Source of the DNA: Phascolarctos cinereus
Lineage: Eukaryota > Chordata > Mammalia > Diprotodontia > Phascolarctidae
Direction of reading: 5' to 3'
NCBI RefSeq assembly: GCF_002099425.1
Contig: NW_018344192.1
Coordinates: 3,798,501 to 3,862,500 of the forward strand
Length of the DNA: 64,000 bases
Shown: positions 33,454 to 45,064 of the stretch, in pieces
How positions within the stretch are numbered: the stretch's first letter is position 1
Layout: every line of letters begins with the position of its first letter
Made by a program: the position numbers and the translations under genes
Notes under the pieces: generated by a model
What the model was told of the DNA's origin: nothing
Database searches by the model: none
The model's input: the letters and a program-made list of their open reading frames with translations, nothing else

Positions 33454-34600
33454 GAGTTTTTACTGTATTTTTATTAACCCATAGTGGAAGCCACTTACAT
33501 TATTGGTAATGCTTTTCATGGGCTCCCTCTTCTTTTCATCTTAAAATTCTTTGGTATCATCCCCTACTCCTTTCCCTCAGTTTCTGACTATGAAATGACT
33601 CTAATCCTTGCCAAGACCAGCCCCCCTACCTTCATCCCATCCCTCCTGTCTTTTTCAGTAAAATTGTCCCTCTTAATCATCTCCTCAAGGTTTCTAATCT
33701 CTGACATTACCTACTGCCTTCAAATAATGTTTGTCTACCTATCCTTAAAACTTCACTAAGACCCTACCATTCCCTCAAACTATTGTCCAATGCACCATTA
33801 ACCTATATCTCTCCTCCATTTCTCTCTTAGAAAAAGCTATATCTCCTTGCTTCTCCTTCCTCTCTTCTCACCCCTCAACTCTTTTTAATCTGATTTCCAG
33901 TCTCATCACTTAGCTGAAACTGGTGACCAGTGATTTCTTAATTACCAAATCTTTTTTATTTCACAGTCCTTATCTTTTTTGACTTTACTGTTGCTGTTGA
34001 TTCTGACACCCTCTCCCAAGTTTCCTTGCCTCAAACCTCTCTCCATTCTCCCTGTATAGTTGTGAAAGAGATTTTCTTTAAGTTCAGATCTGAACATGTC
34101 ATTATCCTACTTGGTAAACTCCAGAGGCTCCCTCTTGTTTCTAGGATAAAATTTAAACTTCTTTGTTGAGCTTTTCAAGTCAGTTGCACCCCTGCCCAAC
34201 TTATCTTTGAGACCTCATTGTACATTTCTCCTCCTCCCACATTCTGTGATCCAGCCAAACTATCCATCTTTGCTTCTCACACACAACTGTCCCATCTCTT
34301 GACTTTGCACACCATATATGAGATAGACTCCCTTTTCACCTCTGTCTCAGTGATGCTGCTTAAGTACCACCTTATACATGCTAGTGCCCTTTGTCCTCTG
34401 TCTCCTTTATATTTGACTAACTCGGATTTATCGGTGTTAATTCCCTTTGAATTTATTCTGTATGTGTTATTTTTGTCTCCCTCTTTAGAATGTAAGCCTC
34501 TTGAGAGTAGAACTTTTCTTTGTATTTTTATTTCCAGTGCCTAGCACATGACCTAGCACGTAGTAGACACTTAATAAATGCTTGTTGATTGACTGATTAT
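33454..34600 (+). repeat. L2 LINE including the right arm of the inverted repeat
   Basis: The first 332 bases (33454-33785) pair with the left arm at 31632-31962. The element continues as L2-type reverse-transcriptase coding: 'gaccctaccattccctcaaa' (DPxxxSNYRP block), 'agctgaaactggtgaccagt' (TE.AL..VT.D block) and 'cagaggctccctcttgtttc' near 34120 (W.P...R). It finishes in the 3' end 'gaatgtaagcctcttgagag...tagtagacacttaataaatg'. It is internally shortened and broken. Confidence 0.75.
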
Positions 34601-34604
34601 TGCC

Positions 34605-35375
34605 TGATCTTGATATTGCCTTATTATGAAAGTATTATTGTCATATGATAATTTTGATTATCTCCACATGACAAAAGGCAGTTCCTTCACAGTTTCCAGA
34701 GTTATATTCAAGCTTATTCTTATTAGGACTGTCCCTGTTTCTATTCCTTGTTTTGGCAATTCCTGTGCCCATTTGGCACTACTTTCTTTATTTTCTGTGA
34801 ATTTGTTACTATGTCGTGCAGATTCCCAAACATGTATCATCAGCTTTCTGTTATTTGCCCCAAGCTTAGGAACTAGGTAGAAAGTAGTTATATTTTTTAA
34901 GACTAGAGTTGAAGCCTTGTGTGTATATTAGTCTGTAGTGTTTATTGAATATAAAAATAATTGAAAATCATTGGAAAAAGAAAAGCCAAATGTTATTATT
35001 AGCCATTTATTGTTTTGTTCATTTTGCTATTGCTAAATGTGGCCATATCACTTGGATACTAATGTATTTTAAAGTTATTTGTTTCTTAAATAATAAGAGT
35101 ATCAAATTATGCTGGTTACAAACAAGTGTGTCATTTAATCTCTAAGTGAACCCCACAATCTTGTGTAGTTATAAAGAGGTAATTGAAAGGTTTCATTTAA
35201 CATTCTTGGCTTCTGTTAACTAGATCTACTATGTTGATATTCTCTTGATTATTTTAATGTTAGTATGCTTTGTTTAGAACTTGTGAAAATTATTTTAATT
35301 TTTTTATATAACAAAATCTGAGAAAGAGTATATAATCTTTGAATCAAAATAAAAAGGCATGATATAGGAAATAAA
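34605..35375. other. Intron sequence, nothing recognised
   Basis: The 84-codon frame at 34626-34880 has no recognised similarity. No splice-bounded exon. Confidence 0.4.
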
Positions 35376-35389
35376 CAATATTTTGTTTG

Positions 35390-35502
35390 TTTGTTTTTGC
35401 TAAGGTCACAGCTAGTGTCAAGTGTCTGAGGCTGGATTTGAACTCAGGTCCTCATGACTCCAGAGCCTGTGCTCCTACCACTGGGCCACCTAGCTGCATC
35501 TA
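35390..35502 (-). repeat. WSINE1-like SINE, truncated
   Basis: Reverse of the SINE from 'ggtcacagctagtgtcaagt' to 'gggccacctagctgcat'. 'caatattttg' at the left and 'caatactttt' at the right are a likely diverged duplication. The left end is a (TTTG)n tract, the reverse of the A-rich tail. Confidence 0.8.
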
Positions 35503-36404
35503 CCAATACTTTTAGGAGTCAAGTTTTGTATTCCATTTAATGCTAGACTCCCTAATACTGATTTTACAGATAATACTTTATGGCTAATTTATTATGCAGA
35601 AACCTCACTAGTCTTGCTTCATGCCCATGGAAGGAAATGGAAGACTAAATTGAACCATTAAAATTGTGTATGGTGGAACTGAGCATTGCAAAAACTATGA
35701 CAGAGATTGTTCCCTTCCCCCTCTTTCTGTATCAGCCTCATATGAGTTAATTGATTGATAGAGGTCTATGTTCACATTCTGATTAGTATTTCAAAGTGGA
35801 ATGGTGGATGTTATTTCCAGGCTTCAGAAAAGTGTTCTCATGTGCCACATTGTCAATGATCTACCAGTGTGGGTGTCAGAAATTCCCCAAGTATTTAAGA
35901 TATACAAAGACCCAACCCATTCCCTTTCTGCCTCAGGTTTTGATGGAGCCATGATCTTTTCATCAGTGTGGGTATTTATTCCTCATGTCGAATTCTGTAT
36001 GATTCTTTGAAGTATAATTCCATAGATCTTTCACAAGGCTTCTACCCAAAAAGCCAAATGACTTTCATTCTTTAAATTAAGTTAAATTAAAATGTTAAAT
36101 CTTTTAATTTAAACTGAGTTATACAAACTGTGCCAGTTGTAAACATTTTCTGGATTTCTTACTGGAACTTCCAATTACTCTTTCAGTTTTTTGTCAGATA
36201 TAATTAATGCTAAATGCAATCATTAGATAAGTTATTTTTAAAGAATAATGTTTTTGCGTTATGAATTGCTGATTAACAATTAAAAGTTCAGAATAATTCA
36301 AGAAATGTTGGTTCTTATTAAGGTGGTACATAGTACATTCAACCATTAGCAGGAAGGTTTAAATTACTGGCTACCAAGGCTTGCCCTGGTAAAAATTGCC
36401 CTGC

Positions 36405-36925
36405 GGAAAACATAGGGTTTAGAGCTGGAAGGGACTCTATATGCTTTCTAGTTCATTCCCCTCATTTTATTGGTGTGGAAACTCAAGGCCCAGCAAGGTG
36501 AGATAAGGTTGCAAAGTGCTTTGCAGATGTTATCTTATTTGAGCTTCAGAACAATTTTATGAGGTAGGTACTTCAAGAGTTGCTATACACATTTTATAGA
36601 TGAGAAAAGTGGTACAGAGAGATTAAGTGACTTGTCCATGTTCATATAGCTAATTAGTAACTGAACTAGCATTTAAATCCAGTTCCTGGGATGTCATGTC
36701 CAGTGCTCTTTACCCTAATCCATGCAGCCTTTAGCAGTTTACATTATGTAATGCTTTTAGAAGTCTACAAAGTGGTTTCTTCGTAAGAAGCCAGATAAGG
36801 AAAGTGGAGCTTACAGAAGTGGTGACTCTCCTGGGGGTGACACAACTAATAAGTTTTACGGTGGAGACTTGAACATTAAGTCCTTCTAATGCCAAGTCTA
36901 GAAGTATTTGAAAGTGATAGCCCAT
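36405..36925 (-). repeat. Cluster of MIR / L3-end derived sequence, minus orientation
   Basis: At 36418-36500 'tagagctggaagggactcta' resembles an L3/CR1 3' end. At 36505-36725 a good MIR follows ('aaagtgctttgcagatgtta', 'acattttatagatgagaaaa', 'attaagtgacttgtcc'). At 36735-36920 a second, weaker MIR-like piece is seen ('ctcctgggggtgacacaact'). Confidence 0.6.
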
Positions 36926-37254
36926 ATTTTCCCATTTTGAAAATATATGATTATCTGTAGCTCTAGGCATCTAGAACTGGAGTACGAGAGATCCCAGGCC
37001 TCAGGAATGATGCGTTAGAGTTAGACTAATACTTGAAAGGGAAATAAAAGAGAATAATTTCAGTTTTAAGTAAGTAACTGGAAAATAAGGTAAATAAATG
37101 TACTCCTTTAACTTCTGTCCTTTACATATTCTCTTCCCCTTCATTGATAGCAAGTCAAGATTCTTTAATGCCCTCTGGTCTTATTAGGCATTTTCCACGA
37201 CTAAATTCACATTACTATTAGACAAGAACCATATTTCAGTGTTTTATGGACATT

Positions 37255-37610
37255 ATTGAGATGCACTGTGGCACAGTGAATAGAAGTCTCACCCTAGAAT
37301 AAGAAAGACCTGTGTTCAAATCCTTCCCCTGACACATGATCTTTGGCAAATTCTTTAACCCAGGGATGGGGGAACCTGTGGCTTCGAGGCCACATGTGGC
37401 CCTCTACATCCTCCACTGCGGCCCTTTGACTGGGTCCAAGTTTTACAGAACAAATCCTCATATCCCTTTATTAAAGGGATTTGTTCCATGAAGTTTGGAT
37501 TCAAAGGGCCGCACTTAAAGACCTAGAGGGCCACATGTGGCCTTGAGGCCACAGGTTCCCCACCCCTGTTTAACCTCTTAATGCTCCATGAGACTAAGAA
37601 TATATGTTGT
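37255..37610 (+). repeat. MIR/SINE copy split by a hAT transposon
   Basis: Left half 'cactgtggcacagtgaatag', 'gacctgtgttcaaatccttc' and 'tttggcaaattctttaacc' (37260-37360). The right half resumes as 'tttaacctcttaatgctcc' after the transposon at 37361-37568. Confidence 0.65.
37361..37568. mobile_element. Palindromic nonautonomous hAT element with target duplication
   Basis: A 208-bp near-palindrome. The left end CAGGGATGGGGGAACCTGTG is the inverted match of the right end CACAGGTTCCCCACCCCTG. Inside, 'gccacatgtggccctcta' pairs with 'tagagggccacatgtggc', and the centre 'tccctttattaaagggattt' is itself palindromic. The 7-bp sequence tttaacc flanks both sides exactly (37354-37360, 37569-37575), consistent with a hAT duplication of about 8 bp. 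There is no coding. It resembles the marsupial OposCharlie-type elements (name from memory). The transcript could fold into one long hairpin. Confidence 0.85.
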
Positions 37611-38559
37611 TGAGAATTTGACATTCTGGTATATGAAATTTTGATACCAGGAGTATGCTACATAGAAGAAATCAAGTCAGAATTCCAAATCAAACTCCTC
37701 CCCTCAGTGCATTATTAATATTCATTAGATTAACCTAAAAATCTTCAGTAAAAAATCAAATGGATTTAAAGTGCTTGTTTTTCACACTCTGACAGGTAGT
37801 TGAATGATTAGTTCATTGAATTGATAGATTATTATGTTTATCTACGAGAGGTGCTAAAGGACAATGATCTGGACCCAGAATTAAGTGTTCATAAAAGAAA
37901 CTAGTTTTTATTTGGAAAATTTTGTAGTGTTTTTAATAGTCCCACACTGTTCCCTGACACAAACATCCATCTTTTTTTATACTAATGTTCATCTGGTAAT
38001 GCCATATGTTGCAAATTTTGGACCACAAGAATCTTTGAAGAATCAAAGCTGTAGCAGATTCAAAGGGCAATGGGGAGGCGCATGGTAGGCCTAAGTAGCC
38101 TGCGGCATATTTCCAGTGATTACTTGAATGCAAGAAGTAGCATAAGGCTTATGATCCGGGAAAGGTATGACCAGAGAGGAGGAAGGCTGGTTGGGTAGCA
38201 GAAATGAAGGATAACAACAGATGGCTAGCTTGAGTTCTGAATGAGTTACCAGCAAAATGTAGACAGGCCTAAGGGAAGGGCGGTAGCACTTTGGGAGAGA
38301 GCTTTTTTGAGGAGAGGCGGGAGAAGACATGTACAAGAGAAGGTATGGCTAGTTTGTGATCCGTACTGATGGATAATGTACACACATCAGTGAGCTCAGG
38401 TCCAATAATGCTTGTCGTAGCTTAAAGAATATTAAGTCCACCTGATTGTAAGAGGTATTGGCTTAGGCTAAACTTGGTCATGGTATCCTCTAAATTATTG
38501 AACCTTCAGAGTATAAAATGAAAATATTTGTATGTGCTCTGCTGGTAGAATCAGACCTG

Positions 38560-39265
38560 TCATCCAGTCATACCATACTGTTGTTGAGAGGATCCAGTCA
38601 TTATTCAAAAACCTTCAACATCCCTAAGAGGAAATCATCTAGTGTCCACTTAGAGAACTTACTGTATGCTGAAGCAGCCCATTCCGTTTTCAGATCTGTT
38701 ATGAACCACTCCTCACTCAGAGTAATTTAGCCTTCTGAGGCAAACAGAACATAAACATGAAAATATAATCCCCTAAGTCTTCTCCAAGTTAACTGCCTTT
38801 AGATCTTTTGACTGATCCTGCTGTAGCTTGTCAATGCCATTTTAAAATTTGGTGTCCAGGGTTGGATCAGGGTAGAATACAATAGAATTATCACCCCCCT
38901 TTTTTGGACTTATGTTTTTGTTAATGCAGTCTGAGTTTGAATTATGTTTTTGATTGACATATCACACTGTTGACACATCAGTTTTGCCGTTCATTAAAGT
39001 CCCTAAATCCTTTAAAATGAGCCCACTTTCTTCCATCTTGTACTTGAATTTGTTTTTTAAAAAAAAGTGGAAATCTTTATATTCATCCCAGTTAATTTCA
39101 TCTTAGTAGTTTTAGCCTACAGTTTTAAAAAATTTTTTAATACCCAATTCTGACATATTATTTATTAAGTATCATTGGCATTTTGTGTCTTCCAATTTGA
39201 TAAACATACTATCTATATTCTCAAGTTATTGATAAAAAGTATTGAATAGGCCAGGGCCAGGAATA
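38560..39265 (-). repeat. Diverged L3/CR1 LINE, minus orientation
   Basis: Order on the plus strand: 'aagcagcccattccgttttc', 'tagcttgtcaatgccatttt', 'aatgcagtctgagtttgaat', 'acatatcacactgttgacac', 'ttgatgataaa'-like text near 39225 and 'gaataggccagggccaggaa'. These are reversed CR1/L3 blocks, more decayed than the copy at 24 kb. Confidence 0.6.
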
Positions 39266-39561
39266 GAGCATATAGTTGAATGTATTATATTTTTATTTCA
39301 TAAATCTTTTTTTGTGGTATGATGTAATCTTTGAATAAATACTATGATGATTTTAAATTTGAAAACCTTTCAAAAAGGAATATTCTATAAATTCAGGAAC
39401 ATTAGTTCTGAAGATTGACAAGAGATATAGCAATTATATCACACTCATTTGTGATCATGAGTTTTGATGTCATGTTGATCTTTAAGGTATTTGATTTCTA
39501 TTTATAACTTTTTTATTTATTTAGCAGAAATTATCTGACAGTATGCCATATCATCCATTTA

Positions 39562-39865
39562 TTTTTATTTATTTTTTAAAGTTGCTTTAATTTATATTTC
39601 TCTAATCATTAGTTAATTGGAGCTTTCTTTGTAGCCATTGGTATCTTAGATTTTTTTCTTTCAGAACTGTTTGTTTGTATCTTTTGACCATGGATTAATT
39701 TGGAACATTATTTACTTTTTTTGCTTTCCTCTTGGAGGCAGTTGGGGTTAAATGACTGCCCAGGGTCAGACAGCTAGTAAGTGTGAAGCCAGATTTGAAC
39801 TCATGAAGATGAGTCTTCCTGATTCCAAGCCCAGTGCTCTATCCACTGCACCACCTAGCTGCCCT
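39562..39865 (-). mobile_element. SINE-L1 composite inside one target duplication
   Basis: Read on the minus strand, a WSINE1-like SINE head and body (39865 back to about 39735) runs through an A-rich joint into an L1 piece (39715 back to 39585). The L1 part is recognised by 'ggtcaaaagatacaaacaaa' and 'ctaatgattagagaaatata', the reverse of 'tttctctaatcatta'. It ends in an A-rich tail (taaaaaataaataaaa). The whole is flanked by atatcatccattta (39548-39561) and atgtcatccattta (39866-39879), a 14-bp duplication with one mismatch. One event, by template switching from L1 RNA to SINE RNA, is the simplest reading. Two successive insertions remain possible. Confidence 0.65.
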
Positions 39866-40019
39866 ATGTCATCCATTTAAAAAAGACCGCATTAAAAGTC
39901 TGTCCAATACAAATAGTATCTGAGTCGAATGGGCCTTTTCATGTAATAATTCACTTTTTTAAATAGACATAGCTCCAAAATTATAAATTATTTTTTGATC
40001 TCCACCAGAGTTGTTTATA

Positions 40020-40205
40020 ACATCATGATTTAGAGCTGGAAGGGACTTGAGGAGTCTTCCAGTCTAATCCATTTGTTCTGTAGACAAGCAGACTGAGACC
40101 CAGAGAAGTTAAGTAATCTGCTCCTCTTCTCCCCCCAATCACACAGGTATGTAGGAGAGCCAGGATACAAACCTCAGTCTTCTGACTCCAAATACAGCGT
40201 AATTT
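40020..40205 (-). repeat. MIR/L3-end derived repeat, minus orientation
   Basis: 'tagagctggaagggacttga', 'agactgagacccagagaagt', 'aatcacacaggtatgtagga' and 'cttctgactccaaatacagc' are in the usual reverse order. Confidence 0.6.
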
Positions 40206-41585
40206 TCACCATATTCTGCTGTTTTAAAATTATAATTAATATCCTTTTCTCATGTTAAATTGAAGAGACAAATTGGAATAAAGGGAAAGATGATATTTAA
40301 TATACCTAACAAGTTTGGTTGAATAACAAGATATAATGAGTAGCTAGCTCTGTTGACATTTATTCTGAGAAAAACATAAACTCATATATCCAAAAGTTTA
40401 ATTAAATGATACCTAGTATCTTATGTTGCCATTCTGATTTATCGTATAGGCCTTTATGTTACATTCCAGGAAAAAGTATAATCTAGCACACAGAGAAAGC
40501 TATCTTTTATATTGTACATCACACTCTTGCCTCTAGAAATGCTTATCTTTGCTGCCATAGAAATGACTTCTAGTATTAGTAATGAGTGTCAAGTAAAGTA
40601 ATTTAGATGGTGGTGTTCACATGGAAAGTTGGCATAATTTTCAGTGTGAACTAAAGGTTATTGCTAATAAACGGCTTTCCTTTGTTAAGTGAAATACCGC
40701 TCACTTTATCAAACATAGGTGAACCCAAAAAATTAATATGTATTCAGATACATTTGATTATTTTCCTAAGGTTTAAGGAAATCTCTTTATACTTATATGT
40801 AAGGACAGTATAATTTTTTTGAAAGTCCTTTGTTCTAGTAAATATAGTGTTTGTATATTAATTGTGGTAACTCAATGAAATTCAAATAATATCAAATCAG
40901 CATTTCCAAAATCACTTGAGTGCCACTGTCTAGTTTCTGCATGAAAATTTTTAAAGAACAAGCATTTTGCTTAATACCGATGTTTTTAGCTGAGTAAAAA
41001 TATAAATAAGATGGATTGAATTCTCTGATCTAAAGAATATATACTATTCATCCTTACGAATATTGACATAAGGTTATATGCACATACTTGCATATTTGCA
41101 CACATGTGCATGTAGATACGTACATATCTATACCTAAACATAAAAATGCATGCACACACATATGTGTGTATACATATGGAAATCATTTTTGTGGGAATTC
41201 ACAACAAAATAGGTGTTGATCAGAGATAAATGGGTATGTAGTTTTCCAGAACATGATCTGTACACAACTTTTGAAATGTTAAAATTCATATCATTATTTA
41301 TATTATAGCGAAGTGTTTCCATTTTATTAAAAACATAATAGTGAAATTATATTGTTAAAGACCTGATTTAGAAGAAACTGGAAAGTTCTTTAGGATTTTT
41401 TATTCCTCTCAGCTCATCTTTTCTGTTAGTCCCTTTTCTGTTAGAGATAAACCAGTATACTTATGAATAATAATGATGCCTCTTTCCCCTTTTTTCTACT
41501 CACCTTTTCCATTCCTTGCTGACATTGTGTTTTGTGATTTTGAGTTTTAGAGGATACTGAATTGTTTTGATTTCAAGGGATCTTC
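40206..41585. other. Intron sequence, nothing recognised
   Basis: Only a degenerate CA/TG/TA-rich tract near 41080-41180 stands out. No exons. Confidence 0.4.
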
Positions 41586-41589
41586 TAGA

Positions 41590-41817
41590 GCAGAGGTTCT
41601 TAACATGGGCTGTAAATTTAATTTCTCAGTGTTTTGATGACTATATTTTATTATAATGATTTCCTTTGGGATCCTGTATATTTATTTCCTGCATTTAAGA
41701 ACATTATTCTTAGAAGGAATATGTAGGCTTCACTAGACTTAGTACAGTGCCTGTAGGCACTTAATAAATGTTCACTGATTGATTAATTGACACAAAAAAT
41801 GTTATGAATCACTCCTC
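41590..41817. mobile_element. hAT-type nonautonomous element with a nested L2-like end
   Basis: Terminal sequences 'agcagaggttcttaac' and 'gttatgaatcactcct' are decayed inverted repeats, flanked by a 'tctag' repeat on both sides. The interior has 'tgatttcctttgggatcctg' and 'acattattcttagaagg'. Between about 41730 and 41790 lies 'agtacagtgcctgtaggcac' plus 'ttaataaatgttcactgatt', an L2-type 3' end that interrupts it. Confidence 0.5.
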
Positions 41818-42064
41818 TAGTGTTTCTTGTAAATACTACTTTGGTAATGTTCATGTTTCTTCTAAGTCACAGATCATGTCTTTGCAAGTATAGCACAACC
41901 AAAGGACAACCAAGAATTAATTACATGATAACTTTATTATATGTTTAAAAGGAATAGTAAGTTAGTACATAATAGATTTGTAGTTTCATGTGCAATCACC
42001 TTTTTTTTTTATTCAGCTAGTATAGAAATGCTTGTGTTATTTCATAAATTAAACAATTACAAAA

Positions 42065-42540
42065 AAGAATTCTAGAATTTCATATTTGGAAGAATCCTTA
42101 ATGACCTCTAATCCAAACTGTGTCTGAACAAGACCTTTTCTACATTACCAACAAAGAGTCATCTTGTCCTCACCTGAAGGCACTCTAGTAAGGGGTGACC
42201 CATCACCTGCTGGGGCAGTCCATTCCACTTTTGGATAGCTTTAATTGTTAAAGTTTTTCCTTATAGACAATAAAAATCTACCCTTTTTTGGGCTTGGAAT
42301 CAGGAAGACTCATCTTCATGAGTTCAAATCTGGCTTCACACTTACTAGCTGTCTGACCCTGGGCAAATATAATCCTTCTCCCACGAGACAGGTCTTTAAT
42401 ATTTGTGTTTCTCTTATTTCTTCTTAACTTAGCTTCTTCAGCTAATTTTCCTATGGTAATGTCTTATACTCAGCCTTCCGGGAACACCCTTCAGTTTGTC
42501 AGTGTCCTTCCTGAACTGGCACCCCTCCATGAAAGATTTT
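42065..42540 (-). repeat. L3/CR1 LINE, minus orientation, with inserted SINE fragment
   Basis: 'ggggcagtccattccacttt' and 'tggatagctttaattgttaa' come before, and 'cagtttgtcagtgtccttcc' after, a SINE fragment at 42285-42370 ('gcttggaatcaggaagactc', 'gctgtctgaccctgggcaaa'). The LINE order is preserved across the insertion. Confidence 0.65.
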
Positions 42541-42749
42541 AATCATTAAAAAGCCTTCAATTGGAATAATTGAGAGTTGACAGACTCCCCAGTGACATTT
42601 AAATTGTGCTGATTATTTTTTAAAGCCCACCTATTCAAGGAGTATAGTCCTGGAAGAAGATAACTTGTACCCAAAAGAAAAGTTTGGAACAAACAATAGG
42701 GTTGGTGACAGCTTGGAAATAAGTACTTGATTTTATGACAGTGATGCCA

Positions 42750-43330
42750 TGTTGAAGATGGAGCCATTGAATCTTCTTGAGCAGGAGAATGACATGGTCA
42801 GACCTGTGCTTTCGGAATATCAGTTTGGCAGCTGTGTAAAGGATTTATTGGAGAGGAAAGAGACTGAAGCCAGGAAAACTATTTCAGTAGTATAAGTGAT
42901 GAAGGGCTGATGTGGTAGGATGCAAGAGATGTAAGGATAGATTCAATACAATTTGGCACCTGAGTGGATAAATCCACTGTGAGTGGATTTTCACTTTGGA
43001 GTGAATCACTGGGAGTGAATCAGGGGAAAGAATAAGGATGACTCCTGGGTTATGAGCCTGAGTGAATGAAGCATGGTGTTTTTGACAGAAATAGGGATAT
43101 GAGGAAGAGAGATTAATTTTGTGGGGGAAGATAAATTCTGCCTTGACCATGAATTTAAGATGTGTATGGTATATCAGGCAACTATATCTAGCAAATAGTA
43201 ATATTGGGTAGTATATGTAGACCTAACAGTTATCTACATTGAGATAATAGTTGAAACTTAGAGAATATATAGAGACAAGAGAAACCAGAACAGAGCCTTA
43301 GAGTACACTCACATAAGGACTGGGACAGCA
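42750..43330 (-). repeat. L2 coding-region fragment, minus orientation
   Basis: The plus strand reads the reverse of L2 reverse-transcriptase coding: 'aatgacatggtcagacctgt', 'agagactgaagccaggaaaa', 'aataaggatgactcctgggt', 'atttaagatgtgtatggtat' and 'aacagagccttagagtacac'. Extensive decay. Confidence 0.65.
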
Positions 43331-44094
43331 AAGAAACCTGAGAAGAATAAGTCAGGCAGGAGGAGATATATTTCAGTGGAATTCTTTTGGTGGTATGAGT
43401 TGGATTACATGGTCACCAAAGTTCCTTCTCACTCTGGAATTCTTTGATCTGTAATATTTAAGATTTTGAGTCTTAAAATTTTCATATCCTAAGATTAGGT
43501 TCTAAATTCTGCTTAAGGAAGTATGCTGGGTTATAATTTTTGCCTCCTATAACAATCATTAGTATAATGGTTTTAGCCAGTTACCTAGTCCACTTGTTGT
43601 TTGGAATTTTTCTACTTCCTTAAAAGCCCTAATAACTGTGTCACCTACTTTGTCAAGAATATTAGAACTATTGTTTCTCTTTATATTAAATTTACTTGAG
43701 AATAATTTAATTATTTTGGAATACTTCCCTGGTACTATAGGTTCTCCTTTCATATTCTCTCCCACTCACTGGACCATCATTATCATTAGTCTCCTCATTT
43801 CTTTCCCTTTAAATATAACCAAGGTTTCCAAGTTCTAAAAAAAAGTGATTATTTGAATCACTGCCTTGTCCACTATTCAAACCATATATTGTATCTTTTC
43901 ATAACCATGGTTAATGAAAAGATGTAGTTTTACATAACAGTAGGGATAGAGATTAGAACTGGTATAGGGAACTCCCAGGTGAGGAAACTTTTGCCAATTC
44001 TATCTACAAACTCTGTCTCTTTCTGGGTTTACTCAGAGTCTCAGCTGTGTAATTTTGAGCAGATCAGCTGCCTTGCTGTCTTCCTTCCTAAACT

Positions 44095-44525
44095 CACAGA
44101 ATCATAAAATATCAGGTATAGGTAACCTAGTCCAACCCATATCTGAAAAAAAAACTCTCTACACATTCTTGACAAGTGATCATTCTGCCTTTGCTGGAAA
44201 AACTCTTAAGTGAGAAAGGCGATCTACTCTATCAGGGTAACCCACTGTACTTTTGGATAGCTCTTATTGTAAGGGTTAACACACAAGTGCTTAATAAATA
44301 CTGTGTTAGGAAAATTTTTTTTCATCAGTGACCCTCTGCCACTTAAATTCATTACTCTGAGTTTTGCCTTCTGGGGCCAAGCAGAGCAATTCTATTTCTT
44401 TTTCATTATGAGAGCATTTCAGTTACTTGAAAACACCCCTAAGTTTTTTTTAAGTTAAATATCCCCAGATCCTTTAGCCAATTATTGGATGGCATGAACT
44501 TGATGCCCTTTACCAGCATTCAGTG
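44095..44525 (-). repeat. L3/CR1 LINE, minus orientation
   Basis: 'gaatcataaaatatcaggta', 'acttttggatagctcttatt', 'gttttgccttctggggccaa' and 'catttcagttacttgaaaac' appear in reversed CR1/L3 order. A short 'aagtgcttaataaatactg' near 44285 looks like an inserted L2 end. Confidence 0.65.
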
Positions 44526-45064
44526 CTTAAAAACATTGAGTCTATGTACATATAACCTTTTTGCTTTGTTGATTTTTTTACACTGATAACCTGGGCATGT
44601 GATATAGATCCATCCCTGGGATTTTTTAGCTCTGCTAGTGAAGTCCATGGATTAGAAGGCATAAGGATCAGGGTTTTCACTATTGTCAAAAAGTTTTAGA
44701 CATCTTGAGCAAATTGTTATCATGAATATTTATGGATCAAATGTATATAAGGCACTATATAAATCTAAGCTGGTATTATTTGCTATTATTGCCCTTCAGT
44801 GCCTGAATTAGTTCACATTAATTTCTGATATGTCTACTAATTCTAGTTCTTTCCCTTTTGGTTGCATTAGGCATCTTGTGGCCCTGTTAACTTCAAAATT
44901 GCTGATGGTTCCTGGGTTAACCCAAATCTTTTAATATTGACTTTATGCCTGGGCTCTATAATGGTAACATTACCTAACATTACATACTTTAGATATTAAG
45001 TTCCTTAAAAGTTGGCAGAATGTCTTCTGTTGAAAACCTATGATAACTAAGACATGAGGTGCAG

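Noticed and set aside
33204-33759. Two 90-100 codon frames, with a similar pair at 31694-32180, as a duplicated gene
   Set aside because: They coincide with the arms of the L2-related inverted repeat. The shared peptides (for example SGSHLHYW-like) are translations of repeat DNA.
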